From contig NZ_CP025249.1 in the NCBI RefSeq assembly GCF_009930875.1, forward strand, positions 2,604,001 to 2,668,000: 64,000 bases of DNA, read 5' to 3'. Positions 36,758 to 44,430 of this stretch are shown here, piece by piece. Source of the DNA: Actinomyces sp. 432. Its GTDB lineage: Bacteria > Actinomycetota > Actinomycetes > Actinomycetales > Actinomycetaceae. Numbering within the stretch: the stretch's first letter is position 1; each line of letters opens with the position of its first letter. Under the pieces are notes generated by a model. That model did not search any database. It worked only from the letters and a program-made list of their open reading frames with translations, and was not told the origin of the DNA. The translations under genes and the position numbers were made by a program.

Positions 36758-37795
36758 TCAGTTCTGTGCACCTTCGAAGGCGTCGGCAATCGAGTTGAGG
36801 ATCTCCGTGTAGGTGATGATCGACTCGTTGGTGTAGGTGTCCTCCGGGGCGTAGACGATCTGCCCGGCGCCGACCGCGGTGACGTTCTGCAGCGCGGCGT
36901 TGCCGGCGATCACATCCGCGGCGGGCGTGTAATTGGCGTCATCCGCGGAAATGGCCGCGTCGCGGTCCATGACGAAGATCCAGTCCGGGTTGGACTCGGC
37001 GATCTGCTCCACGGAGACGTCGTCTCCCTGGTGGTCATCGGTGGAGCCCTGAACCTCAAGGGCGGGCTCCAGCTCGAGCAGGTCGAACAGTGGTCCCCAG
37101 GTGCGTCCGGTGGTGGGGCCGGAGTAGCCGATCTCCCCGCCGGAGACGATCACCGCCATGACCTTCGAGGAGCCGTCGTAGGCGTTCTTGGCGCGCTCCA
37201 GGGCAGTGTCGAAATCAGTTATGAGCGCCTCGGCCTCGGTCTCCTTGCCGAAGACCTGCCCCAGGGCGGTCACCTGGCGCTTGAGCTCGGCGTCGAAGGA
37301 CTCACCGTCACGGGGCTCAAGGTCCAGTAGGGCGGCGTCCGGGGTGAGCTCCGCAATGGAGTCGTACTGGTCGGCGAAGCGCTGGCCGATGATCACCAGG
37401 TCCGGCTCCGCCGCGACCAGGGCCTCCAGGTCGGGCTCGCGGTGGTTGCCCATGTCGGCGACGTCGTCGCTGTCATAGGCGGTGATCGAGGAGGGGATGA
37501 GCTGCTTGGGAGCGGCCACCAGGGGCACTCCCCACTCGGCCAGCACCTCGAAGGTGCGGTTATCGGTCGAGGCGGCCCGCTGCACGGGCAGGGCGATCTC
37601 CACGCTGCCGTGGTTGTCGTCGATGGTGACCGCCGTTGGCTGGGCGGAGGCCTGCGAGGTTGCAACCGTTGCGGCGCCGTCGGCTGCGGCGGTGGAGCTG
37701 GAGGTGGATGCGGTGTCCGTGGATCCGGAGCAGCCTGCCAGCGCCAGGCTGACAGTCGCAGACAGGGCCAGGAGCACGGGGAGTTTGCGAGACAT
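36758..37795 (-). CDS. Siderophore-binding lipoprotein (FatB/CeuE type)
   Basis: Receptor of the siderophore importer. Lipobox LALAGC (Cys22) with a Ser/Thr/Ala linker after it. The mature part has the periplasmic-binding TroA-like fold used for ferric siderophores (VVIGQRFADQ-like segment LVIIGQRFADQYDSI, ELTPDAALLDL, GRTWGPLFDLL, PDWIFVMDRDAA), and is closest by eye to CeuE/FatB/YclQ proteins. ATG at 37795 is first in the operon, about 70 bp downstream of overlapping iron boxes, so derepression under iron limitation is expected. Confidence 0.93.
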   Translation of the reverse strand: MSRKLPVLLALSATVSLALAGCSGSTDTASTSSSTAAADGAATVATSQASAQPTAVTIDDNHGSVEIALPVQRAASTDNRTFEVLAEWGVPLVAAPKQLIPSSITAYDSDDVADMGNHREPDLEALVAAEPDLVIIGQRFADQYDSIAELTPDAALLDLEPRDGESFDAELKRQVTALGQVFGKETEAEALITDFDTALERAKNAYDGSSKVMAVIVSGGEIGYSGPTTGRTWGPLFDLLELEPALEVQGSTDDHQGDDVSVEQIAESNPDWIFVMDRDAAISADDANYTPAADVIAGNAALQNVTAVGAGQIVYAPEDTYTNESIITYTEILNSIADAFEGAQN

Positions 37796-37864
37796 GTGTT
37801 CCTTCGGGATGGTAGGGCTCGCGCGGAACGGCCCACGCGAGTGGTGCAGGCAACCTTCACCAAC

Positions 37865-37898
37865 TTAGGTCAGGTTCACCTACGTGAGGCTAACCTAC
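37865..37898 (-). promoter_or_regulatory. Two overlapping DtxR/IdeR iron boxes
   Basis: TTAGGTCAGGTTCACCTAC (37865-37883) matches the DtxR/IdeR consensus TTAGGTTAGGCTAACCTAA at 15 of 19 positions. CTACGTGAGGCTAACCTAC (37880-37898) matches at 14. They overlap by four bases, which fits the double-dimer binding known for this regulator family. They lie 70-103 bp before the binding-protein start. Confidence 0.8.
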
Positions 37899-37987
37899 GC
37901 TGCACCCGAGGTGCTTCACAAGCGCTTGGCGTCGCGGGAACGGCGGAAGTCACGCGCCAAGCGCGGTCTATGCGGCGAGAGCCCGGC

Positions 37988-39205
37988 TCACCGCGCCGAG
38001 CCGGAGGCAGTGGCACTCGCCGACGCGCTGGCCGCAGCCGTCGCCATTGCCCTACTGGCATCAATGGCTGCAACGATGTCCGGCACGTGGTTCTCGCAGC
38101 ACCAAGGCAGTGACAGCGGGGAGGCCGCCGCCAGGCTCATGGCGGCAGCCTCGTCGGCGACGAACAGGGCCGTGCCGTCAGCAACGGCCGGGATCTCGGC
38201 CAGCCGGTCGTCCGCCTGGACGGCTTCGACGGCGGCGTCGCCGTCCACCTGAGCCCACAACAGATCCGCATCCAGCTGCCCGGCCTCGCTGAGCGGGTAG
38301 TCCACGGAAACCGCTCCCGCAACCCCCTCCACCGCCTGAATGGCAGGCGCGGGGGCCAGGCCCAGCTGCCGCAGCACCTGCGAACGCGTGTCAACCTCGG
38401 TGAACACGGTTATCGACGGGCCGCCCGCATCGAGTGCGACCGCCGCGTAGGCGGCACCCGAAAGGGAAGGATTCAGGGTGCGTGCGGTGGTCAGTACGTC
38501 CGTGGTGGTGTTGACCAGGGCTTCTGCGGCGGCGGAACGCCCCAGCGCCCTGCCGACGGCGACGGTCACCGCCTCCCACGAGACCTCGTAGGCAGAGGCG
38601 TCGGCCGGGTACGCCAGAGTGGGGGCGACGGCGGACAGGCGCGCGTATTCATCCTCGCTCATGCCCGAGTGCACACCGAGGATCAGGTCGGGCCCAAGCG
38701 CGGCGACCGCATCGGCGTCGACGTCGTGCACTGTGGCGTACAGCGCGGGCGCGGCGGCGGTGTCCCAGCCGGCGCCCAGCGCTTCAAGACCCGCGGTGGT
38801 CCAGGGGTAGGCCTCCTCGCCGTCGGCGCCCGCAGTGACGGCGGGCATACCAATGGGGACCACGCCGAGGGAGATGACCACATCGGCGTCGACGGTGGAT
38901 ATGGCCACGATACGGGTCGGCTCGGCCGCGATCGTGGTGGAGCCGTAGGTGTGGGCGATGGTGATGGGGAAGGACTCGGTGGCGCCCTGCGAGGCGTTGC
39001 CCGCGGCGGCGGACGGGCCCGCAGTGCTGCCGCCGCCGGAGGCGCAGGCCGCCAGCAGTGCGGCGGCGCCCGCGGCGGCGGCGCCGACCAGGAGGCCGCG
39101 ACGGCTCAGCCGGCGGGTACCGGTGCGGGCGGCGGAACCGGTGCGGCGCCGATCGGCGCCTCGGGCGAGGTCGGTAGAACCGGTGGAATCGACGGAATCG
39201 GCCAA
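37988..39205 (-). CDS. Second siderophore-binding lipoprotein, Tat-exported
   Basis: 405 residues from a TTG start at 39205, with GAAGGGAAG upstream. The signal carries a twin-arginine motif (RRLSRRGLLVG) and lipobox LLAAC. The fold is that of iron-siderophore binding proteins (AEPTRIVAISTVDADVVISLGVVPIGMP, LGPDLILGVHSGMSEDEYARLS). It lacks its own permease; it precedes the importer operon by 190 bp and may share that permease with the other receptor, widening substrate range (inference). The C-terminus is Ala/Ser-rich. Confidence 0.9.
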   Translation of the reverse strand: MADSVDSTGSTDLARGADRRRTGSAARTGTRRLSRRGLLVGAAAAGAAALLAACASGGGSTAGPSAAAGNASQGATESFPITIAHTYGSTTIAAEPTRIVAISTVDADVVISLGVVPIGMPAVTAGADGEEAYPWTTAGLEALGAGWDTAAAPALYATVHDVDADAVAALGPDLILGVHSGMSEDEYARLSAVAPTLAYPADASAYEVSWEAVTVAVGRALGRSAAAEALVNTTTDVLTTARTLNPSLSGAAYAAVALDAGGPSITVFTEVDTRSQVLRQLGLAPAPAIQAVEGVAGAVSVDYPLSEAGQLDADLLWAQVDGDAAVEAVQADDRLAEIPAVADGTALFVADEAAAMSLAAASPLSLPWCCENHVPDIVAAIDASRAMATAAASASASATASGSAR

Positions 39206-39639
39206 AGAAGTGCTTCCCTTCGGTCGGCGGCCCCGGCGCCGGGCGCCCGGGCCTCGGTCGGGGGCATTTTCCTATGTGAGGAGGCCGCGCGGCAAGGTTG
39301 CCCGCGCTTCGCGGGGACCGAGTACGCGCCCGCATGCCTGCGTGCAACGAGGGGCGTTGCGCACGGGAGCAGCATCACTGGCCTCGGGCCGCGAGAGCAC
39401 TTACGCGTACTTTCGCGGGAAACCGGGTGCACCCGAGCCTGCTCGGACGGCTCTTGCGCGACGCCGACTCTGCAGCGCGGGCATGCATCGCGGGCTGCGA
39501 CCGACGCCACCCTCCACGTCCACAAACCATAAGATCCTGATAACGAATCACACACTTTTCGCGCGCCCCTACCCCTTGTACCGTCTGACGCCGCGGCGAA
39601 ATACTGGAGCGGCACGCACCCCGAATCAGGAGCCGCCTC
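39206..39639. other. Intergenic region between divergent genes; no gene seen
   Basis: Holds the leaders of the Tat lipoprotein gene (minus) and the small membrane protein (plus). TTTTCCTATGTGAGGAGG at 39267-39284 recalls an iron box only weakly. AATACTGGAGCGGC before the 39640 start is repeated before the paralog at 40404. Reading frames here have no ribosome sites worth crediting. Confidence 0.4.
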
Positions 39640-40290
39640 ATGGCCAAGAACACCGGTAAGAACGAACCCACACCCCACTCCAAGTTCCACTGGTTGCTCA
39701 TCACACTGGCGGTAATCCTGGGCATACCAGGCGTGATCGGGATCTACATATGGATCTCCAACCACATCGTGAGCTCGGTACGGATTCCCGTCATCCTGCT
39801 GATCTTCCCGCTATTGCTCTTCATCGCCATTGCAGGCGTCATCGACGACGCCATCATCGAAAAGGCCCCGCAGCTGGTGCGGAACAAGGACCGGTACCTG
39901 CTGGCCCAGAAGCTCGGGCACGACCCCATCACCGGGGCGCCCCTGGGGCCACCCCTCAACGTCGGCGGCTACGCCCCGGCACAGGGCAGCGGCATCCCCG
40001 GCACAGCGCCGTATGGTCCCGGCCCGCAGTCACAGGACCAGGCGGGTATGACGCCCCAATCGGGATACGGGCAGGCTCCGGCCAACCAGGCAGTGCAGGG
40101 ATACGGACAGATGCCGGCGGGCTCACAACCCGCTGCGCCCGGTTACCTATACGGCCAGACCATGCCGGCACAGCCGGACGGCCAGGGGCAGGCGGGTCAG
40201 GGCCACCCGGGTCAGGGATACGGGCAGTCCGCGCCGCAGGGGCAGCCGGAGGCGTATGGTCCCTATGGCTACGGCGCCCCCACGGCGTAG
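39640..40290 (+). CDS. Membrane protein with Gln/Gly/Pro-rich tail, paralog 1
   Basis: 216 residues of unknown function. Two membrane segments (about residues 18-40 and 48-70) are followed by a charged segment with LAQKLGHDPITGAPLGPP, then a long low-complexity tail rich in Gln, Gly, Pro and Tyr (GYGQ-type repeats). The ATG at 39640 follows AGGAG. The neighbour at 40404 is a paralog sharing the membrane layout and GHDPITGAP. The tail is probably cytoplasmic and disordered. Confidence 0.8.
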   Translation: MAKNTGKNEPTPHSKFHWLLITLAVILGIPGVIGIYIWISNHIVSSVRIPVILLIFPLLLFIAIAGVIDDAIIEKAPQLVRNKDRYLLAQKLGHDPITGAPLGPPLNVGGYAPAQGSGIPGTAPYGPGPQSQDQAGMTPQSGYGQAPANQAVQGYGQMPAGSQPAAPGYLYGQTMPAQPDGQGQAGQGHPGQGYGQSAPQGQPEAYGPYGYGAPTA

Positions 40291-40403
40291 GTGGCGGCCC
40301 CGAAGCAGACGGGTAGTAGTCCCCAGGCAACGCCATTGCCGCGTGACGAGATCGCGACCAATACTGGGGCAGTAACCGATGTCCCGCACTCAGGAGCCTC
40401 CTC

Positions 40404-40892
40404 GTGGCCGCAAACCAGTCGACACAAGTCCCGCCCCGCTCTAAGTACTTCGGCCTGATGTTCTTCCTCGCATGCGTCCTCGGGATTGCGGCGGCGTTCG
40501 GCATGTACGCATGGATTTCCAGCCAGGCAACCCACCCGACACGCATACGCGTGATGGTCCTGATGATCCCCTTCACCATCATGCTGTACGCCGTCACGTA
40601 CATCGATAAGCAGATCCTCGCCAAGTACCCTCACCTGGTTGGGGCGAAGTACCGCGAGCGGCTCGCCGCAGAGCTTGGGCACGACCCGATTACCGGCGCC
40701 CCATACCCGCCACTTTATGAATCCGGATCGGCGAATCCGCAGCCCGATGCGCAGGGCTACGGGCAGGTACCCGCATACGGCGCTACGCCTCAGGCGCCAG
40801 GCCAGGGCACGGGCCAGGCCCCAGCAGCCAACGCGTACGGTTCATACGGTTCATACGGGAACACCTCCGGCAACCACCCGGCCACGCACTGA
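40404..40892 (+). CDS. Membrane protein with Gln/Gly/Pro-rich tail, paralog 2
   Basis: 162 residues from GTG at 40404 (AGGAG upstream). Two membrane segments (about 14-36 and 45-63), then YRERLAAELGHDPITGAPYPP and a shorter GYGQVPAYG-type tail. It is a tandem duplicate of the preceding gene, including the leader: AATACTGG followed after 25-35 bases by TCAGGAGCC occurs before both starts. Function unknown. Confidence 0.8.
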   Translation: MAANQSTQVPPRSKYFGLMFFLACVLGIAAAFGMYAWISSQATHPTRIRVMVLMIPFTIMLYAVTYIDKQILAKYPHLVGAKYRERLAAELGHDPITGAPYPPLYESGSANPQPDAQGYGQVPAYGATPQAPGQGTGQAPAANAYGSYGSYGNTSGNHPATH

Positions 40893-41260
40893 GCAACGGC
40901 GGCGCTTCCGCCTGGCTGCACGCGAACCACGCCGCGCGCTACCGCCCGCCAGGTCGCCGGGATGGTGTCTGACGGCCTTCCAGCAACTGCTCGGCCGCCG
41001 CGCGCGTCGCACCCGGTGCCTTCTCCTTGCGCTACCCGGACGCCGTCGAAATGAATCGCCTCTGAGCGCCGGGGCAGCTCCTCACTGTCCCACTTAATAC
41101 GTCGTTGGCGCAGGCACCTGGGTGCTTCCTAGCGATCGCCGCTTCCGTCTGCATTGACGATCCACTCCCCCACGTCGCCTCGGCCCGCAACTGCCCACGG
41201 CAGTTCCAGATGACGCACCGAACCACGTTTGCGGCGCCCGAGGCGGGTCTCGTCGAACCG
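40893..41260. other. Intergenic stretch, nothing supported
   Basis: Mixed-composition DNA with only short frames on either strand lacking ribosome sites. No repeats or strong hairpins seen. Confidence 0.4.
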
Positions 41261-41289
41261 TTGACAGCCCGGCGTCCGGCGCCTACCCT
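41261..41289 (+). promoter_or_regulatory. Sigma70-type promoter, TTGACA-17-TACCCT
   Basis: A perfect -35 hexamer TTGACA at 41261-41266 is followed after exactly 17 bases by TACCCT at 41284-41289. A ribosome site (GAGGAG) and ATG at 41340 follow, so the promoter serves the decayed gene there. Confidence 0.6.
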
Positions 41290-41339
41290 GCGAACTCGCA
41301 GCGCTGCATTTTTCTTGCGTCCGCGCAGAGGAGTCCCTG

Positions 41340-41767
41340 ATGAGTAACTTCAAGCACCCACTGGGCAGAAGTGTATTCGTTTCGTTCGCGCATTCACCGC
41401 TTCGCTGACCCTGACGGGAGAGCGAGCGTTGCTAACAGCGAAGGAATCAGATGAGATGTGCGCGAACGACGTACGGGAGACGCTCACTTCCGTCCCACCC
41501 TTCACCAACGACGCGTCTGCAGACCCTCAACCGCACCACCAAACACGAACAAGCCCATCACCAAGCGCTCCTCGCCAAGGCGCCCGGCAGCTGTCGGCAC
41601 CTCGCGCCCCAAGCACGAAGAACCGGTTTGGCCGCCATTTCGCAGGTTCGCCTTTCGCCGGAACGTGGAACCTTGAGCGTTCCCACCCAACCGATCGACG
41701 CACTGGAGCTACGGCATCACTAAGTATCGCTGTAACTGGACCAACCCGAACGAGCTGTGAAAAGTGA
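41340..41767 (+). pseudogene. Remnant of a lipoprotein or secreted-protein gene
   Basis: ATG at 41340 with GAGGAG upstream opens MSNFKHPLGRSVFVSF, the charged start of a signal peptide, but stops at 41408. A +1 shift near 41388 continues as AFTASLTLTGERALLT, signal-like and ending where a lipobox Cys would be expected. That frame runs to 41767, but its composition is poor and all three frames compete. Another fragment (YGITKYRCNWTNPNEL) near 41709 looks like a real C-terminus in a third frame. Several lesions are needed, so decay is likely. Confidence 0.45.
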
Positions 41768-41772
41768 TCAAC

Positions 41773-42210
41773 ATGGGAGAAGACAACCGCCGGGCACGTG
41801 GACGCCATCCGATGGTTCCTCTGTGGGCTGCGCTCATGGTGGGGCTGGCGGTGGTGGCGGCCCTTCACCTCCTGTATGCCTACATCTACGTGATTGGGCC
41901 CGCGCAGCAGGATAAAGAGCTCACCCTCAAGGAACTGCTGACCGGCCCCGATTACTCGCACCAGTTGGTCTCCTCACCACAAGACCTTACAGCCGAGCAG
42001 TGCCCGGGCGCCTCGGGGTGCATTGAGGCGTGGCGTACGGACCAGGCCGACTATTTCCGCTTCTCCTCCGCGTCCGCGGCGAGTGCTTGGGCGCAGCAGG
42101 CAGGCCCCAAGTCCTGCCATTCCGGGTATCGGGTCGTAGTGAACCGTGGGGTGACCACCCTGGATGGTTGGGCAGCTACCTGCGGACTCATTGAGGTTGA
42201 GAACAGCTAA
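41773..42210 (+). CDS. Small single-pass membrane protein of unknown function
   Basis: 145 residues from ATG at 41773 (GTG at 41764 is an alternative). A basic start (NRRARGRHP) is followed by one membrane helix (about residues 14-38), then an extracellular domain with four cysteines (EQCPGASGCIEAW, KSCHSG, ATCGLIE) that could form two disulfides. I do not recognise a family. It follows the decayed gene directly. Confidence 0.7.
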   Translation: MGEDNRRARGRHPMVPLWAALMVGLAVVAALHLLYAYIYVIGPAQQDKELTLKELLTGPDYSHQLVSSPQDLTAEQCPGASGCIEAWRTDQADYFRFSSASAASAWAQQAGPKSCHSGYRVVVNRGVTTLDGWAATCGLIEVENS

Positions 42211-42375
42211 GGGAGTCTTCCGTTGTGGGGTGGCGGGCTAATGGTGGGCGTGCACCCACATCGCCGTTTGCGCGCGCGTTCCGCTAGGTACGGTACGTGG
42301 CGCGATGGGCGCTCGGGGCGGGAGATGTGGCCGTAAGTCTCAAAGGGACATCGCGGATCACGGCGGACCGGGTGC

Positions 42376-42571
42376 GACGGTTCGCGCTTTCCGGCAACGG
42401 CTCGTCTGTTCCGACGAACGATTCGCTACTTCCAGCGACGGTTCGTACGCTCTGGCCGGCGGTCCGCATGCCCAGGTTGACAGTTCGTACATTCTCACGA
42501 CGGTTCGTATGTTCTGGTCGGCGGTCCGTACTCCGGCGCGACGGTTCGTACCTGGTGGTGACGGTTCGTAC
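42376..42571. repeat. Convergent phased array, type C copy 1, left half (10 units)
   Basis: Ten 12-bp sites related to GACGGTTCGTAC begin at 42376, 42396, 42417, 42437, 42458, 42479, 42499, 42520, 42540 and 42560. The spacing is 20 or 21 bp every time (mean 20.4). Best copies: 42437, 42540, 42560; variant GGCGGTCCGTAC at 42520. The right half lies beyond the IS element at 44050-44203. The period is not a multiple of three, so this is not a coding repeat. Confidence 0.9.
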
Positions 42572-42582
42572 TGTAGGGGTAC

Positions 42583-44038
42583 TGTGATGTCTCATGACTT
42601 CTGGGACTGTTGGATCTCATGACATCTGGGAGTGTCAGAAGTCGTGAGATTCTGGGAGGCCCTGGGTGGGGTTGGGTTGGGGGATGGGCTATGCAGTTTC
42701 GCCGTTCAAGCGTCAGCGCATCATTGAGTTCGACTCGCGGGTTGCGGGTGTGAGCGTGGAGGAGTTCTGCCGGCAGGTGGGGGTCTCGAAGTCCTCGTTC
42801 TACCGGATCCGTAAGCGGGCCAAGCAGGAGGGGCCGGGGGCGGCGCTGGTCGCCCGTTCCAGGGCGCCGCTGCACCCGGCGCGCCGTTGGGATGAGCGGG
42901 TTGATGAGCGTATCGCCCAGGTACGCCGGGAGCTGGTTGCCGACGGGAAGGATGCGGGTCCGTGGTCGGTGTGGTGGGTGCTGTCCGGGGCGGGGGCAAA
43001 CCCGGCCCCGTCGCGGGCGACTATTGCCAGGCGCATGCGGGCCATGGGGCTGGTGGTCCCGGCGCCACGCAAGCGCCCGCGGGTGTCTTTCAAGCGGTTC
43101 ACGCGTACCAGCGCTAACGAGCTGTGGCAGCTGGACGGTATCGAGTGGAGTATCCAGGGGCGTGCGGTGACCATCTACCAGGTCATCGATGACTGCTCCA
43201 GGGTGCTGGTGGCGCTCAAGGCGGCCTGGGGCGGGGAGACGCATGAGGCCACACGCCAGATCCTGTCCGAGGCGTTCGACTCCTGGGGGCGGCCCGCAGC
43301 CATCCTGACCGACAACGGCAGGGCCTTCAACACTCACCGCACCACCGGATTCGGGCGGACAGAGAGGTGGCTGGCCAGCCTGGGGATCCGTCCGATCAGC
43401 GGCGCCATCGGTCACCCACAGACCCAGGGCAAGGTCGAAAGCTCCCATAAGCCCCTCCAGCTGTGGCTGGCAGCGCACCCCTACACCACCCTGGAGGACC
43501 TAAACGCCGGACTGGTGCACTTCACCGCCTACTACAACACCGAGCGCCAGCACCAGGGGCTGGGAATATCCATAACCCCCATACGCGTGTGGCACCAGGT
43601 CCCCCGGGCCCTGCCCAATCCCTCCCCAATCAACCTTGACGCGCTATCCGGGCCTGTGCCGCTGAGCCTGCCGCAGGCTGCCAGCACCGACCCCACCATC
43701 ACCAGCAGACAGTCCCTGAGCAACGGGACCGTGACCTACAAAGGCCGCATCATCTACGTCGGATCCTTCATGGCCGGCCAGACAATCGAGTTCCGCCAGT
43801 ACCCCACCCGCCTGGACCTCTACGACCAGGCCGGAACACACTTCGCCGCGATCCCCTGGCCCCAGCCCACCCAGGCCCAGACCCACAGCCGGGCCACCAT
43901 CAACGCTTCCAAACCACCCAACAGAATCATCAGCAGGCCACCCCGCTCACCCCGCTCCCAACCGTCCCAAAACCCATGAGACTCAACCGTCCCAGAAGTC
44001 ATGAGACTCAACCGTCCCAGAAGTGTGGAGACAGCACA
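42583..44038 (+). mobile_element. IS481-family insertion sequence, intact, with 15-bp target duplication
   Basis: The 1456-bp element starts TGTGATGTCTC at 42583 and ends GAGACAGCACA at 44038. The ends are inverted relative to each other for about 50 bp with mismatches. GTACTGTAGGGGTAC flanks it on both sides (42568-42582 and 44039-44053), a 15-bp target duplication. Inside the ends, copies of TCTCATGACTTCTGGGAC (left) and GTCCCAGAAGTCATGAGA (right) are repeated at about 25-bp steps, likely multiple transposase sites. TGT ends and long duplications fit IS481. Perfect flanks and an intact transposase indicate a recent insertion. Confidence 0.93.
42666..43979 (+). CDS. IS481-family DDE transposase
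   Basis: 437 residues from GTG at 42666 (GGAGG six bases upstream; ATG at 42684 is an alternative). An N-terminal helix-turn-helix (VSVEEFCRQVGVSKSSFYRIR) is followed by the rve integrase core. The catalytic triad is visible as LDGIEW, LTDNGRAF and QGKVESSH, then YYNTERQHQGLG. The C-terminal 100 residues have a small beta domain (VTYKGRIIYVGS) and a basic tail. All motifs are intact, so it should be active. Confidence 0.95.
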   Translation: MGLGWGMGYAVSPFKRQRIIEFDSRVAGVSVEEFCRQVGVSKSSFYRIRKRAKQEGPGAALVARSRAPLHPARRWDERVDERIAQVRRELVADGKDAGPWSVWWVLSGAGANPAPSRATIARRMRAMGLVVPAPRKRPRVSFKRFTRTSANELWQLDGIEWSIQGRAVTIYQVIDDCSRVLVALKAAWGGETHEATRQILSEAFDSWGRPAAILTDNGRAFNTHRTTGFGRTERWLASLGIRPISGAIGHPQTQGKVESSHKPLQLWLAAHPYTTLEDLNAGLVHFTAYYNTERQHQGLGISITPIRVWHQVPRALPNPSPINLDALSGPVPLSLPQAASTDPTITSRQSLSNGTVTYKGRIIYVGSFMAGQTIEFRQYPTRLDLYDQAGTHFAAIPWPQPTQAQTHSRATINASKPPNRIISRPPRSPRSQPSQNP

Positions 44039-44049
44039 GTACTGTAGGG

Positions 44050-44203
44050 GTACGTAGCGTCACCGAAAGGTACGAACCGTCGACCAGAACGTACGAACCG
44101 TCGCGAGAACGTACGAGCCGTCATGCGAAGTGCCGAAGCGTCACCGAAAGGTACGAAGCGTTGATGCGAAGTGACGAACCGTCGCGGGAAGTGCCGAAGC
44201 GTC
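44050..44203. repeat. Convergent phased array, type C copy 1, right half (8 units)
   Basis: Inverted sites related to GTACGAACCGTC end at 44061, 44081, 44102, 44122, 44142, 44162, 44183 and 44203, again 20-21 bp apart. Removing the IS and one target copy joins GACGGTTCGTAC to GTACGTAGCGTC through seven bases, the exact symmetry centre of the array. The outer 74 bp (44130-44203) are about 90% identical to 60617-60690. Confidence 0.9.
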
Positions 44204-44430
44204 ACGCGGGGCGCACCAGCGCGCACGACCAGCCCGGTCCCCGCCCCTCGCGGCACCGCACGACCCCGCCGACCCGAGCACGGCCACCACACCGCAGCCC
44301 CAGCCCGAACCTCCACACCCGCAAACCCGAAGAGGCGGACAAGCATGGTCCAGGCGTTAAGGCTCGCGGGCGGCGTCGGCGAGTCCTAACGCCCCGAATT
44401 CGTGTCAGTGCCGGTCGGTAGCCTGCACCC
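44204..44430. other. Spacer between array and radA
   Basis: C-rich sequence. ACCTCCACACCCGCAAACCCGA near 44310 resembles a stretch after the other type C array (near 60745), so the repeat may extend further in degenerate form. TAGCCT six bases before the radA ATG could be a -10 box for a leaderless message. Confidence 0.35.

Noticed and set aside
42305..42622. Plus- and minus-strand reading frames across the type C array beside the IS
   Set aside because: They read straight through the phased repeat; the 20.4-bp period is not a multiple of three, and no ribosome site or family resemblance is present.
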